A stretch of DNA of 64,000 nt from Polynucleobacter nymphae. GTDB lineage: Bacteria > Pseudomonadota > Gammaproteobacteria > Burkholderiales > Burkholderiaceae. Where the stretch lies: contig NZ_JACVPA010000002.1 of assembly GCF_018882155.1 (NCBI RefSeq), forward strand, positions 348,374-412,373. Reading direction: 5' to 3'. A program made the position numbers and the translations under genes. Under the pieces are notes generated by a model that did not search any database, was not told where the DNA came from, and saw only the letters and a program-made list of their open reading frames with translations. Below are positions 27,234 to 35,927 of this stretch, piece by piece (the first letter of the stretch is position 1; the number at the start of each line of letters is the position of its first letter).

Positions 27234-28022
27234 GTGCGCAAAGGAACTTCTTTTCATCTTGCAATTTTCTGTTGCTCTATATTATTCGCAGCGTCAACTT
27301 CTACGGCTGCTTCTGAAGTAGCTATCAATAAAAAACAATCCAGTTACGAGCTCATGACTTCTGAAAATAAAGCCATGCAGGATGACCCATCTCTCAACCC
27401 GGCAATGTTTTGGGTTGCAGAGGGCGAAAGCTTATGGCAAACCAAATCAGGCCCAAAAAATATTGCCTGCGCTAGCTGTCATGGCGAGGCCAAAAAATCA
27501 ATGCGCGGTGTGGCGACACAATTTCCGAAGATGATCAAAGGCAAGCTGCAAACTCTGGAAGGACAAATTAACCAATGTCGATCTACTACGCAAGGCGAAC
27601 CAGCACTTGCTTATGAGAGTAAAGAGTTATTGGCGTTAACTGCTTATATTGCCATTCAGTCTAAAGGAATGCCGATTGCCGTTAAAGAAACGCCAGCCAA
27701 TCAAGGGGAATTGAAGAAGGGCCAACAGTGGTTTCAGGAGCGAATGGGGCACCTCAATTTATCTTGTGCGCAATGCCACGAAGATAGGGCGGGCCTAAAG
27801 TTGGGCGGCAGTCTGATACCGCAAGGCCACCCAAATGCTTATCCCATCTATCGCTTGGAATGGCAAACCTTGGGATCTGTGCAGCGTCGCTTACGCAATT
27901 GCATGAGTGGAGTAAGAGCGCAGCAGTTTGAGTACGGTTCCCCTGAAATGGCTCAGCTAGAACTCTTTTTAATGTGGCGAGCCAGAGGAATGCCCCTGGA
28001 GGCCCCTGGGGTTAGGCCTTAG
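27234..28022 (+). CDS. soxA: Di-haem sulfur-oxidation cytochrome SoxA
   Basis: 262 residues from a GTG at 27234 with AAGAG just upstream; the frame is open further back into soxZ, but this start begins directly at a signal peptide (VRKGTSFHLAIFCCSILFAA). Two haem sites, CASCH (79-83) and CAQCH (178-182), plus the ligand/active-site Cys223 in RLRNCMSGVRA. It therefore belongs to the di-haem SoxA type. Works with SoxX on SoxYZ. Last gene of the rightward sox run; the next gene converges. Confidence 0.9.
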   Translation: MRKGTSFHLAIFCCSILFAASTSTAASEVAINKKQSSYELMTSENKAMQDDPSLNPAMFWVAEGESLWQTKSGPKNIACASCHGEAKKSMRGVATQFPKMIKGKLQTLEGQINQCRSTTQGEPALAYESKELLALTAYIAIQSKGMPIAVKETPANQGELKKGQQWFQERMGHLNLSCAQCHEDRAGLKLGGSLIPQGHPNAYPIYRLEWQTLGSVQRRLRNCMSGVRAQQFEYGSPEMAQLELFLMWRARGMPLEAPGVRP

Positions 28023-28042
28023 TCGTTTAATGAGTCTGATAT

Positions 28043-28453
28043 TTACTGCTTGACCACATCAGTGACTTGATCTGCTGGACCTAATAGTGGTGCGCTGTTA
28101 TCGGTCACAGTCGGGATGGGAATGTCGATGCAGATTGGCTTAGCTAAAAGCGGATTGAAAAAGCTACAATCTTTTTTGGTCGCAGCTGAGGCTGCATGCT
28201 CGACAGGTGACTTACCAGTAGCTGCAGTAGATGCCAAGCTCGCAGCAGTAACTGGGTTGGCAACGGCAGCAGTTGCTACAGCGCCACCAGCAGAGCTAGC
28301 AGCAGCAGAGCCCGAGGCGCCAACTGCTGCAATTGGGGCAATGCAGCTCTGCAAGCCTAAACAATAGATCATCAAGAATGAATACCCCAGCAGTCCATGA
28401 TCAAAAACCCAGGGATAGTTCTGCAGCAGTCTATTGGTCTTATTTGTTGCCAA
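28043..28453 (-). CDS. Ala-rich putative lipoprotein
   Basis: 136 residues. A hydrophobic segment ends in LGLQSC, a plausible lipobox with Cys37. The middle is a low-complexity Ala/Ser/Val stretch, followed by GKSPVEHAASAATKKDCSFFNPLLAKPICI, a Cys-containing tail seen in small betaproteobacterial lipoproteins. The start overlaps the end of the penicillin-acylase gene by 14 nt. Function unknown. Confidence 0.6.
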   Translation of the reverse strand: MATNKTNRLLQNYPWVFDHGLLGYSFLMIYCLGLQSCIAPIAAVGASGSAAASSAGGAVATAAVANPVTAASLASTAATGKSPVEHAASAATKKDCSFFNPLLAKPICIDIPIPTVTDNSAPLLGPADQVTDVVKQ

Positions 28454-30899
28454 GCTCGAGCTGACGTTTAGTGTTCTCGGGCTTCATCTGCAATGGCAGA
28501 TATTCGCTCTTGGCCCAGAGAGGATTCATATTGCGATAGAGTTTGCTTTGTACCCAGCCTGACTGGCCAGACTGATAGATAAAGAGAGATTTTTCTAAAT
28601 CAGATAAGTCATAGATAGTGCGCAGGCTAGGAGCCTGCATCGTCTCATAGGGGTTCTCAGATTTTAGGAGTTCAGATCTTGCCACATTGACGGTATAGCT
28701 ATCACCTGGAAAGGGTGTTGCAATATTGAAGAGCTTACCGAGTAAAGGAATTTTGCTAAGTGGGCGATGCTCTGATACAGCGATATGGGCTTTACCCCAA
28801 CTCCAATTTTTTGGATCATTGCCATATTGACTACTCAGATAATCTAAAGCCTTATCAAAAGCATTGTTAGACGACTCTAGGCATGATTCCACTTGTTTTG
28901 TTTTAGGGTCATCACACCAAGGGCTATTGGGGTCTTGTAATGCAAGTAGTAATGGGTATCGAAAACTTCGTGCACCGTAGTTGTCCGTAAAAAGATAGCT
29001 TAAACGAGAGAACGTGTTACGAGTCAGTTGATCTGCCCAAGCATTAAAGATCAGAGCACCAGCGCTATCAACCTTCATGTCACCATTAAAGTTTTGAATC
29101 ATTTCTTGGACCTGAGAGGCAAGCTTATGGCTTGGCTTACTCGCTTTAAATAAGCCTAATAGTGGGGTGGATCCTAGTGATAGCGTATCTGCTTGCATGG
29201 TTTTCATGTAATCTAGGTCATAGCTATTTCTGGATTTAATGAGCTCAACAATACGGTCGTAGCGCGTTGGCAGATCCCAATCACCAGTTAAAGGATTTGG
29301 ATCATTGGCAGCAATAATTTTTTGATTAGCAGTAGCAATCCACCCTTGCTCTGGGTTACTGCTTGCTGGTAATTGCTCAAAAGGAACATAGCCGTTCCAG
29401 TCAAATTGCTTCTCCCATCCTGGGGCGGGAGCAATACCATATAGGCCTTGATGCAAAATACGTTTAGGTGCAACACCTGCTGCCTGATAAGTAATATTAC
29501 CCTCAGTATCTGCCATCACAACGTTTTGCATTGGCGCATAGTTTTTGCGTAGCGCTTGTTTGAATGAATCTATATCTTTGGCACGATTCATGTCTAAAAG
29601 GCCATCCACAGATTGATTTTCAACATCTAATGCCGTCCAGCGCAGTGCCAAAGCAAATCGTTTGGTATCAAGACTTCGCTGAGCACGTGAGTAAGAGTCG
29701 GAGACCACAGGTCCATGGCGGGTTTCTTTTACTAAGAAAGTAATGGATGGCGAGCCTTTGACATCAATAATCTCTTGATGCACTTTAAAAGGTAGGGGGC
29801 CATCAGGACCACGATACATCCCAGGATTGCTGGGATCAATCTGCTCAATGTATAAATCTTGGACATCAGGATTGGTATTGGTAAAGCTCCAGGCAAATTT
29901 ATCTGTCCTTCCAAGGACAACCGCTGGTATGCCCGGCAGGCTACCGCCAATGACATTCATACCTGGTGCTTCGAGATGGGCAAAATACCAAACGGCAGGA
30001 GTTGATAGCCCTAAATGGGGGTCGTTCGCTAATAGGGGCTTGCCACTAGAGGTGAGTTTGCCGCTCAAGGCCCAGTTATTTGACCCAATACCCTCTTTTC
30101 CACCGGGAAGATCAATCGAGCCTTGTTCAGTAGAGGGAAGATTTTTATAGTTGTCTTCAGTAGGGCCTGCCGCAGGATTAAATACCTTGAGATCTTTATA
30201 CATCTTGGCAAAATCCATATTACTGACTTGTTTACCGGGTTCATATGGTGGCAAGACTTCCCAAATTTGCTTCGTGGTGAGAAATTGGGATAGCTCAAGC
30301 CGTTGTAATTCTTTATCCCAGTTGCCGCCAAGATCGAGCGCCATCATCAGCATCCAAGCAACACTATCTGTTGGAGACCAATGACCAGGTTTAGATCCTG
30401 TTAAAAAGTATTCAAGAGGAAGTGCCCATCCTAATTGAGCATTGCCTGTATTCACGCCATCAGCGTAAGCTTGTAGCAAGCGCTTTGTAGCAACCGGGTA
30501 GCGATCAAATTGGCGCTCTGCAGCCCGCTTAATACCAAGCGTCCGAAGGAAGCGATCAATTTTGACGCTCTCACTACCTAAAATTTCGGAGAGGCGACCG
30601 CTAGCAAGGCGGCGATTGATTTCCATTTGCCATGAGCGCTCTGTAGCGTGTAAATAACCTAAAGCAAATAATGCATCTGCCTGTGAGTTTGTCTTGATAT
30701 GTGGGATATCAGCCCCATCGAAAGTAATGACTACTGAGTCTCCAATGCCTTTAATAATCCTTTTACCTGAAGGCGAGTTCTGCGTTGAATATAAATAGGC
30801 AGTGATGGTGACTAGGCAGAGCACTAGGGCGCCAGTAATAAACCAAAAAATCAGACGGAAGAGCTTGCCAAGTCCGGTTGATTTACTGTTCAATTTCAT
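28440..30899 (-). CDS. Penicillin acylase family Ntn-hydrolase
   Basis: 819 residues. An N-terminal hydrophobic segment (17-38) acts as anchor or signal. The propeptide should be cut before Ser273 in GIGSNNWALSG, exposing the N-terminal nucleophile; LLANDPHLGLSTPAVWY and TRHGPV are conserved around the site. The family includes penicillin G acylase, cephalosporin acylase and acyl-homoserine-lactone acylases (quorum quenching). The natural substrate cannot be told from the sequence; AHL or other N-acyl compounds are reasonable. Probably periplasmic. Confidence 0.9.
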   Translation of the reverse strand: MKLNSKSTGLGKLFRLIFWFITGALVLCLVTITAYLYSTQNSPSGKRIIKGIGDSVVITFDGADIPHIKTNSQADALFALGYLHATERSWQMEINRRLASGRLSEILGSESVKIDRFLRTLGIKRAAERQFDRYPVATKRLLQAYADGVNTGNAQLGWALPLEYFLTGSKPGHWSPTDSVAWMLMMALDLGGNWDKELQRLELSQFLTTKQIWEVLPPYEPGKQVSNMDFAKMYKDLKVFNPAAGPTEDNYKNLPSTEQGSIDLPGGKEGIGSNNWALSGKLTSSGKPLLANDPHLGLSTPAVWYFAHLEAPGMNVIGGSLPGIPAVVLGRTDKFAWSFTNTNPDVQDLYIEQIDPSNPGMYRGPDGPLPFKVHQEIIDVKGSPSITFLVKETRHGPVVSDSYSRAQRSLDTKRFALALRWTALDVENQSVDGLLDMNRAKDIDSFKQALRKNYAPMQNVVMADTEGNITYQAAGVAPKRILHQGLYGIAPAPGWEKQFDWNGYVPFEQLPASSNPEQGWIATANQKIIAANDPNPLTGDWDLPTRYDRIVELIKSRNSYDLDYMKTMQADTLSLGSTPLLGLFKASKPSHKLASQVQEMIQNFNGDMKVDSAGALIFNAWADQLTRNTFSRLSYLFTDNYGARSFRYPLLLALQDPNSPWCDDPKTKQVESCLESSNNAFDKALDYLSSQYGNDPKNWSWGKAHIAVSEHRPLSKIPLLGKLFNIATPFPGDSYTVNVARSELLKSENPYETMQAPSLRTIYDLSDLEKSLFIYQSGQSGWVQSKLYRNMNPLWAKSEYLPLQMKPENTKRQLELGNK

Positions 30900-31033
30900 A
30901 GCAATATTTTAGTGGTTTTTGGCTACCCAAGCCCCAAGTCTGCCCAAGGCTTGATTCCTGAGGCTTTCTGGGCTTGCGTGCTAAAATTTCGCTTGTCTTG
31001 ATTTATTTAGCGCAGCAGTTTCTGTTTGTGCGA

Positions 31034-31122
31034 GCCCGAGTGGTGAAATCGGTAGACACAGCAGATTTAAAATCTGCCGACTCAAAAAAGTCGTGCCGGT
31101 TCGATTCCGGCCTCGGGCACCA
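31034..31122 (+). tRNA. tRNA-Leu (anticodon UAA)
   Basis: 89 nt including an encoded CCA. The acceptor stem GCCCGAG pairs with CTCGGGC. The anticodon stem-loop is GCAGA-TTTAAAA-TCTGC, giving anticodon UAA. There is a long variable arm and a T-loop GGTTCGATTCC, as expected for leucine tRNA. Confidence 0.97.
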
Positions 31123-31150
31123 TCAATTCAATCTCTTCTTCATGTAGATC

Positions 31151-31615
31151 TTGAGAAAAATTTACTTCATATTCCTGTTATTGCTTTATTACACAATCAC
31201 TCCAGTGATGGGACAATCTATTTTCTTTGATTGCAAAAGAGCTGAGAAGGATTATGTTGAGGAATACGAGATGCAACTGACGCTTGCATCAAAAACTCAA
31301 AAGGCAAAAATGTTTTTAGATGGTCGTGATTTAGATCAATCTGATGCTTATGGAAAACAGGAAGTTAAAAGTGTCACTCTTGCCAGGCCAAATATTTTTA
31401 TAGTCATAGAGGCAAGCTTTGCGCCTGAGGACATTATGGGTGTTACTTATTCTGCTGGTAGCGTATCTACCCACATTACTCTTGATCCGGTGACGGGTAA
31501 GCTAAAGAAAATAGAAAAAATTCAGGGGGGTATTTTGGGAGCATCCTTGGGGAATGGCACTCACGTCAGCGAAGAAAGCTGCTTGCCTGCCAAAATACCT
31601 TTTAAACCCCAGTAA
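31151..31615 (+). CDS. Hypothetical secreted protein
   Basis: 154 residues from a TTG at 31151 that begins a clean signal peptide (MRKIYFIFLLLLYYTITPVMG). The mature region shows IFFDCKRAEKDYVEEYEMQLTLASK and two further strand-rich segments; Cys at both ends could form a disulfide. No family recognised, and no clear ribosome-binding site is seen. It lies immediately after tRNA-Leu. Confidence 0.55.
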   Translation: MRKIYFIFLLLLYYTITPVMGQSIFFDCKRAEKDYVEEYEMQLTLASKTQKAKMFLDGRDLDQSDAYGKQEVKSVTLARPNIFIVIEASFAPEDIMGVTYSAGSVSTHITLDPVTGKLKKIEKIQGGILGASLGNGTHVSEESCLPAKIPFKPQ

Positions 31616-31628
31616 TATTTGGTATTGC

Positions 31629-32042
31629 TTAATCAGGCTCAGTTACGAAACCTAACTTAGTCAGCCCAGCGCGCCTAGACGCTGCAAGGACTTGCGCAAC
31701 ATACTCATACTTCACTGATTTATCAGCCCGCAAATTAATTTCTGGCTGAGGCTCTTTTTGAGCTGCTTTCTCTGCATAGCCATCAAAAGTTTTTAAATCA
31801 ATTGCAGTACTGTTCCAAAAGATTTGTCCTTTGCCATCAATCGTCAGTTGCACTGATTCTGGTTTAATCTCATTGCGCACACTATTCGCTTTGGGGAGTT
31901 CAATTTTGACTGCCTGCTGAATGACGGGGAGGGTGATCATGAAGATAATTAATAAGACCAACATGACATCGACCATTGGTGTCATATTGATCTCAGACAT
32001 GATGCTGTCATCGCTTTGATCGTCTTGGATGTGAAAAGCCAT
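31629..32042 (-). CDS. exbD: ExbD/TolR-family proton-channel subunit
   Basis: 137 residues. One N-terminal membrane segment with the proton-path Asp in INMTPMVDVMLVLLIIFMI, followed by a periplasmic domain (EINLRADKSVKYEYVAQVLA). Partner of the ExbB-like protein encoded 2 nt upstream and of TonB. Confidence 0.9.
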   Translation of the reverse strand: MAFHIQDDQSDDSIMSEINMTPMVDVMLVLLIIFMITLPVIQQAVKIELPKANSVRNEIKPESVQLTIDGKGQIFWNSTAIDLKTFDGYAEKAAQKEPQPEINLRADKSVKYEYVAQVLAASRRAGLTKLGFVTEPD

Positions 32043-32044
32043 GC

Positions 32045-32737
32045 TTATTCTCCAGATTTAATACGGGCACCAGTGGCAAAGTAAGCCAGCAAGTCATTAC
32101 CAAAGCGATTGAGATCAGCGACCATGAGTTTATTCGCCCGATTAATGGCGTTGAAAGCTAGCACCGCAGGAATCGCTACTGCCAAACCTAGGGCGGTCAT
32201 GATGAGTGCCTCACCAATTGGGCCCGCAACTTGATCTAGCTGCGCGCTACCTGAGCTACTAATGGCGATCAGGGCATGATAGATGCCCCACACTGTGCCA
32301 AACAAACCAATAAATGGTGAGATTGCACCGGTAGAGCCAAGGAAGGTAAGCCCTTTCTGAAAGCCTGCAGCAATACCATCAATACTGTTCTTTAAACTTC
32401 TAGCCATCCACTCGGAGTAATTGAGTGTTTGCAATAGTTCACGATGATCGTGTGCTTGATTTTGGTGATGTGCAGAAGCGCTAGCTGCCGATTTAGCAAG
32501 TTGATAGAAGGGATTGAGACCTTGGTTGCTAAATGACTGCAGACCTTGATCATAAGATGTGGCTCGCCAGAATTGATCTAACTCAGGCTTGAGTTTGCGA
32601 AGATTGCGTAACTCCCAAAAGCGAGTAAGTAAAATTACCCAGGTGATGATCGAACAGGTGAGTAGCGCGAGAGCCACAAAGCGGGTAATGAAGTCGCCTT
32701 CAAGCCAGAGATTTGCTATGCCAAATGGTGTATTCAT
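32045..32737 (-). CDS. exbB: MotA/TolQ/ExbB-family proton-channel protein
   Basis: 230 residues with three membrane segments; LGSTGAISPFIGLFGTVWGI and TALGLAVAIPAVLAFNAINR are the conserved parts. With ExbD it uses the proton gradient to drive TonB. Because tonB lies next upstream, ExbB is a better name than TolQ. Confidence 0.88.
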   Translation of the reverse strand: MNTPFGIANLWLEGDFITRFVALALLTCSIITWVILLTRFWELRNLRKLKPELDQFWRATSYDQGLQSFSNQGLNPFYQLAKSAASASAHHQNQAHDHRELLQTLNYSEWMARSLKNSIDGIAAGFQKGLTFLGSTGAISPFIGLFGTVWGIYHALIAISSSGSAQLDQVAGPIGEALIMTALGLAVAIPAVLAFNAINRANKLMVADLNRFGNDLLAYFATGARIKSGE

Positions 32738-32745
32738 AATGATTT

Positions 32746-33423
32746 TTACTTAAGATTAAATTTAATTAAAAGATTGGTGGAAATTCTTTGTGGTGAACCA
32801 TTTACTACAAAAGGTTTGAAGCGATAGCGTCTCCCGATTTCACTTGCTGCACGATCAAGCCTTGGGAAGGTGCTTGATTGCAAAAGGGCAACATCTTCAA
32901 CGTTACCAGTTTGATCAATAATTAAACGCACTACGACCGTACCTTGTTCTCCAGATCGTTTTGAGAATGATGGGTAGTAGGCGTCTGCATCAGGTTGGTA
33001 GAGCACTTCCAGTTTACCAATGTCGGTCTGAATCGGCGTGCCACTCATTCCACCAGCGCTTGAGGGTGGTGCCACAGTAGCATTTTGGGCTTGGGCATCA
33101 CTCTTGGCCTCTGAAGGCTTGGGGGCTGTGTCTGATTGCTTTGGTTGAGGAGTGGGCGGCTTTTCTTCAACCTTCTTTTTGGGTTCTTCTTTTGGTTTGG
33201 GTGGTGGCGCTTTAGGAGCGGCAGGTGCCTCTTGGCTTTGGGCGGGTGAAGGGCTCACTAAATTTGCCATGACCCGATCATCATCTATCTTGGTCGGGCG
33301 TGCGCTCATATGAATGAATTCCAGAGCTGGCAAGATATGTAAAGCCACAACGATCGCAATAATGATACGTTCTGATTTAGTGAACGGCAGGCGAGAATCT
33401 ATTCTTTGCAAGAGGGCGCTCAT
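32746..33423 (-). CDS. tonB: TonB-like energy transducer
   Basis: 225 residues from the ATG at 33423, which overlaps the murI stop by 4 nt. A membrane segment IIIAIVVALHILPALEFI is followed by a Pro/Lys/Glu-rich periplasm-spanning linker (about residues 70-110) and the C-terminal TonB domain (GTVVVRLIIDQTGNVEDVALLQSS, ASEIGRRYRFKPF). It delivers energy to outer-membrane receptors; no TonB-dependent receptor is in the window. Confidence 0.9.
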   Translation of the reverse strand: MSALLQRIDSRLPFTKSERIIIAIVVALHILPALEFIHMSARPTKIDDDRVMANLVSPSPAQSQEAPAAPKAPPPKPKEEPKKKVEEKPPTPQPKQSDTAPKPSEAKSDAQAQNATVAPPSSAGGMSGTPIQTDIGKLEVLYQPDADAYYPSFSKRSGEQGTVVVRLIIDQTGNVEDVALLQSSTFPRLDRAASEIGRRYRFKPFVVNGSPQRISTNLLIKFNLK

Positions 33424-34226
33424 GACACTTCGCCTAAGAATGCGCAATCAATCGAATGTAAATTTAAATCAATAGATAGCAGATCTTTTGCCATCGCTAG
33501 AAGTGATGCTTCATCCTTACTGCTGATCAATAGCACAGACCCACGCTCCCCAGAATCAAACCTGTGATCTAAGGCTTCTAATTGTCGCTTGAGTTGTCTC
33601 ACAACTGCATCACTAGTATCGATTAAGGTGATAGTGTCACCCAACAGCTTGCGGATTGATTTTCTCAAAAAAGGGTAGTGTGTACAACCCAGCACTAAAG
33701 TATCTGAACCAGCATCCAAAATCGGTTCAAGATGCTTACTTAATAGATCTAGCGTTTCTTCGCTATCTGCCTTACCAGCTTCAATGAGGGGTACAAGACC
33801 TGCGCCAGCTTGTTTAATGAAGCGACATTGATCGGGCAGGGTAGCTAATAGGGCATTGAACTTATCACTCTTCAGGGTTGCCTCTGTAGCCAAGACACCC
33901 ACGATGCCATTTTGCGATTGCATTGCTGCTGGTTTGATTCCTGGCTCTACTCCAATGATTGGAATGCTGAGCTCAGCACGAATCTGTGCAATGGCTTCAG
34001 CTGTAGCAGTATTACAAGCAATCACAATCGCATCACAGCCTTGGGTTGTTAGATGTTTACATAATGCAAGGCTACGGGCGGCAATCCAGTTACTTGATTT
34101 TTCTCCATAGGGAGCATTGGCTGAGTCTGCAAGATAAATATAGTCATGCTGGGGAAGCTGGCGCAAAGCTTCATCCAATATGGATAAGCCCCCGACGCCA
34201 GAATCAAAAACCCCGATGAGTGCCAA
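33420..34226 (-). CDS. murI: Glutamate racemase
   Basis: 268 residues. Catalytic motifs are clear: GVFDSGVGGLS (Asp8, Ser9), the first base Cys71 in VIACNTATAEAI and the second Cys181 in LVLGCTHYPFLR. It makes D-glutamate for peptidoglycan. It lies 12 nt after the fumarase gene and overlaps tonB, so five genes from fumarase to exbD may be one transcript. Confidence 0.95.
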   Translation of the reverse strand: MALIGVFDSGVGGLSILDEALRQLPQHDYIYLADSANAPYGEKSSNWIAARSLALCKHLTTQGCDAIVIACNTATAEAIAQIRAELSIPIIGVEPGIKPAAMQSQNGIVGVLATEATLKSDKFNALLATLPDQCRFIKQAGAGLVPLIEAGKADSEETLDLLSKHLEPILDAGSDTLVLGCTHYPFLRKSIRKLLGDTITLIDTSDAVVRQLKRQLEALDHRFDSGERGSVLLISSKDEASLLAMAKDLLSIDLNLHSIDCAFLGEVS

Positions 34227-34238
34227 TGTGGTGCTAGC

Positions 34239-35762
34239 TTAGATAATCTTGACTGGAATACCAGCAATTTTGGATTGCCATTCTTTCGGGCCAGTATCGT
34301 GCATCGAGATACCCTCAGAGTTCACGGCAACAGTGACCGGCATGTCTTTGACATCAAATTCATAAATCGCTTCCATTCCTAAGTCAGCAAAGCCAACGAC
34401 TTTGGCAGACTGAATTGCCTTAGATACTAAGTAAGCAGCGCCACCTACGGCCATCAGATAAGCCGATTTATGTTTCTTGATGGCTGCGATCGCTTCTGGG
34501 CCACGCTCAGCTTTACCAATCATCGAAATCAAACCCGTCTTGGCTAGCATCATCTCGGTGAACTTATCCATCCGAGTAGAGGTAGTGGGGCCCGCAGGAC
34601 CAACTGCTTCATCACGCACAGGATCAACCGGACCAACGTAATAAATGATGCGATTCTTAAAACTCACTGGTAATTCTTCGCCTTTAGCTAGCATATCTTG
34701 TATACGTTTATGAGCAGCATCACGGCCGGTCAAAATCTTGCCGTTCAATAACAAGGTATCGCCTGGTTTCCAGCTCGCCACTTCTTCAGGGGTGAGTGTA
34801 TTAACGTTGACGTGCTTCGATTTTTTAGTATCAGGAGTCCAAGTGACATCTGGCCAATCCGATAACGAAGGTTTTTCTAACTTGGCAGGGCCATCACCAT
34901 GCAAGTGGAAATGAATGTGACGGGTAGCTGCACAGTTCGGAATCATAGCTACTGGCAGGGATGCAGCATGAGTTGGGTATTCCATGATCTTGACATCAAG
35001 TACCGTGGTCAAGCCACCAAGACCTTGTGCACCGACACCTAATTTATTTACCTTTTCATAAATCTCAAGACGTAGCTCTTCAGCGCGAGTCTTGGCACCA
35101 CGCGCAATGAGTTCTTGAATATCTACAGGACCCATCAAAGATTCTTTTGCCATCAACATGGCTTTTTCAGGAGTGCCGCCAATACCAATACCTAAAATGC
35201 CAGGAGGGCACCAACCCGCACCCATGGTTGGAACCGTTTTCACTACCCAATCTACGATTGAGTCCGAGGGATTAAGCATTACCATCTTGGCTTTATTTTC
35301 TGAGCCACCACCTTTGGCTGCGCAAATCACTTCAACATCATCACCTGGAACAATTTCGTAATGGATTACAGCAGGAGTGTTATCGCCTGTATTTTTGCGC
35401 TTGCCAGCCGGATCAGCTAAGACCGAAGCGCGCAGCATATTTTCTGGATTGAGATAGGCGCGACGAACACCTTCATTCACCATATCGGAAACGCTCATCG
35501 TGGCATCAGACCATTGAACGTTCATACCAATTTTCAGGAAGACAACAGCAATGCCAGTGTCTTGGCACATTGGGCGATGGCCTTCAGCGCACATCCGGCT
35601 ATTAGTCAAGATTTGAGCTAAGGCATCTTTAGCTGCAGCACCTTGTTCAAGTTCGTAAGCTCTGCCCATAGCGCTAATAAAGTCTTTGGGGTGGTAGTAG
35701 GAGATGAACTGAAAGGCATCCGCAACGCTTTGAATCAGGTCGTTTTGCTTGATATTTGTCAT
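34239..35762 (-). CDS. fumA: Class I (iron-sulfur) fumarate hydratase
   Basis: 507 residues, the usual class I length with fused alpha and beta parts. Cluster-binding and active-site segments: RPMCQDTGIAVVF, GGGSENKAKM, MIPNCAATRHIHF and, in the C-terminal half, AVGPAGPTTSTRMDKF. It interconverts fumarate and malate in the TCA cycle and is oxygen-sensitive. First gene of a leftward run with murI and the TonB system; it diverges from acsA. Confidence 0.93.
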   Translation of the reverse strand: MTNIKQNDLIQSVADAFQFISYYHPKDFISAMGRAYELEQGAAAKDALAQILTNSRMCAEGHRPMCQDTGIAVVFLKIGMNVQWSDATMSVSDMVNEGVRRAYLNPENMLRASVLADPAGKRKNTGDNTPAVIHYEIVPGDDVEVICAAKGGGSENKAKMVMLNPSDSIVDWVVKTVPTMGAGWCPPGILGIGIGGTPEKAMLMAKESLMGPVDIQELIARGAKTRAEELRLEIYEKVNKLGVGAQGLGGLTTVLDVKIMEYPTHAASLPVAMIPNCAATRHIHFHLHGDGPAKLEKPSLSDWPDVTWTPDTKKSKHVNVNTLTPEEVASWKPGDTLLLNGKILTGRDAAHKRIQDMLAKGEELPVSFKNRIIYYVGPVDPVRDEAVGPAGPTTSTRMDKFTEMMLAKTGLISMIGKAERGPEAIAAIKKHKSAYLMAVGGAAYLVSKAIQSAKVVGFADLGMEAIYEFDVKDMPVTVAVNSEGISMHDTGPKEWQSKIAGIPVKII

Positions 35763-35927
35763 AATTTTCTGCTTAATTTGTCAGGTTTGACCTATTTTAA
35801 GGGTTTGCCATAGAGCAAATCCGGGGTGTTTTCCCTTATCTTCTAAGGTCTTGAGGATCTAATCCCACCATTTTGCGACATTATGGCAAAAATAGATTAT
35901 TGATTATTTAATTGAGGGTAGTGAAGT

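Noticed and set aside
28116..28367. Plus-strand Ala-rich ORF opposite the lipoprotein gene
   Set aside because: Low-complexity mirror of the minus-strand gene; the minus strand has the lipobox and a family-like Cys tail.
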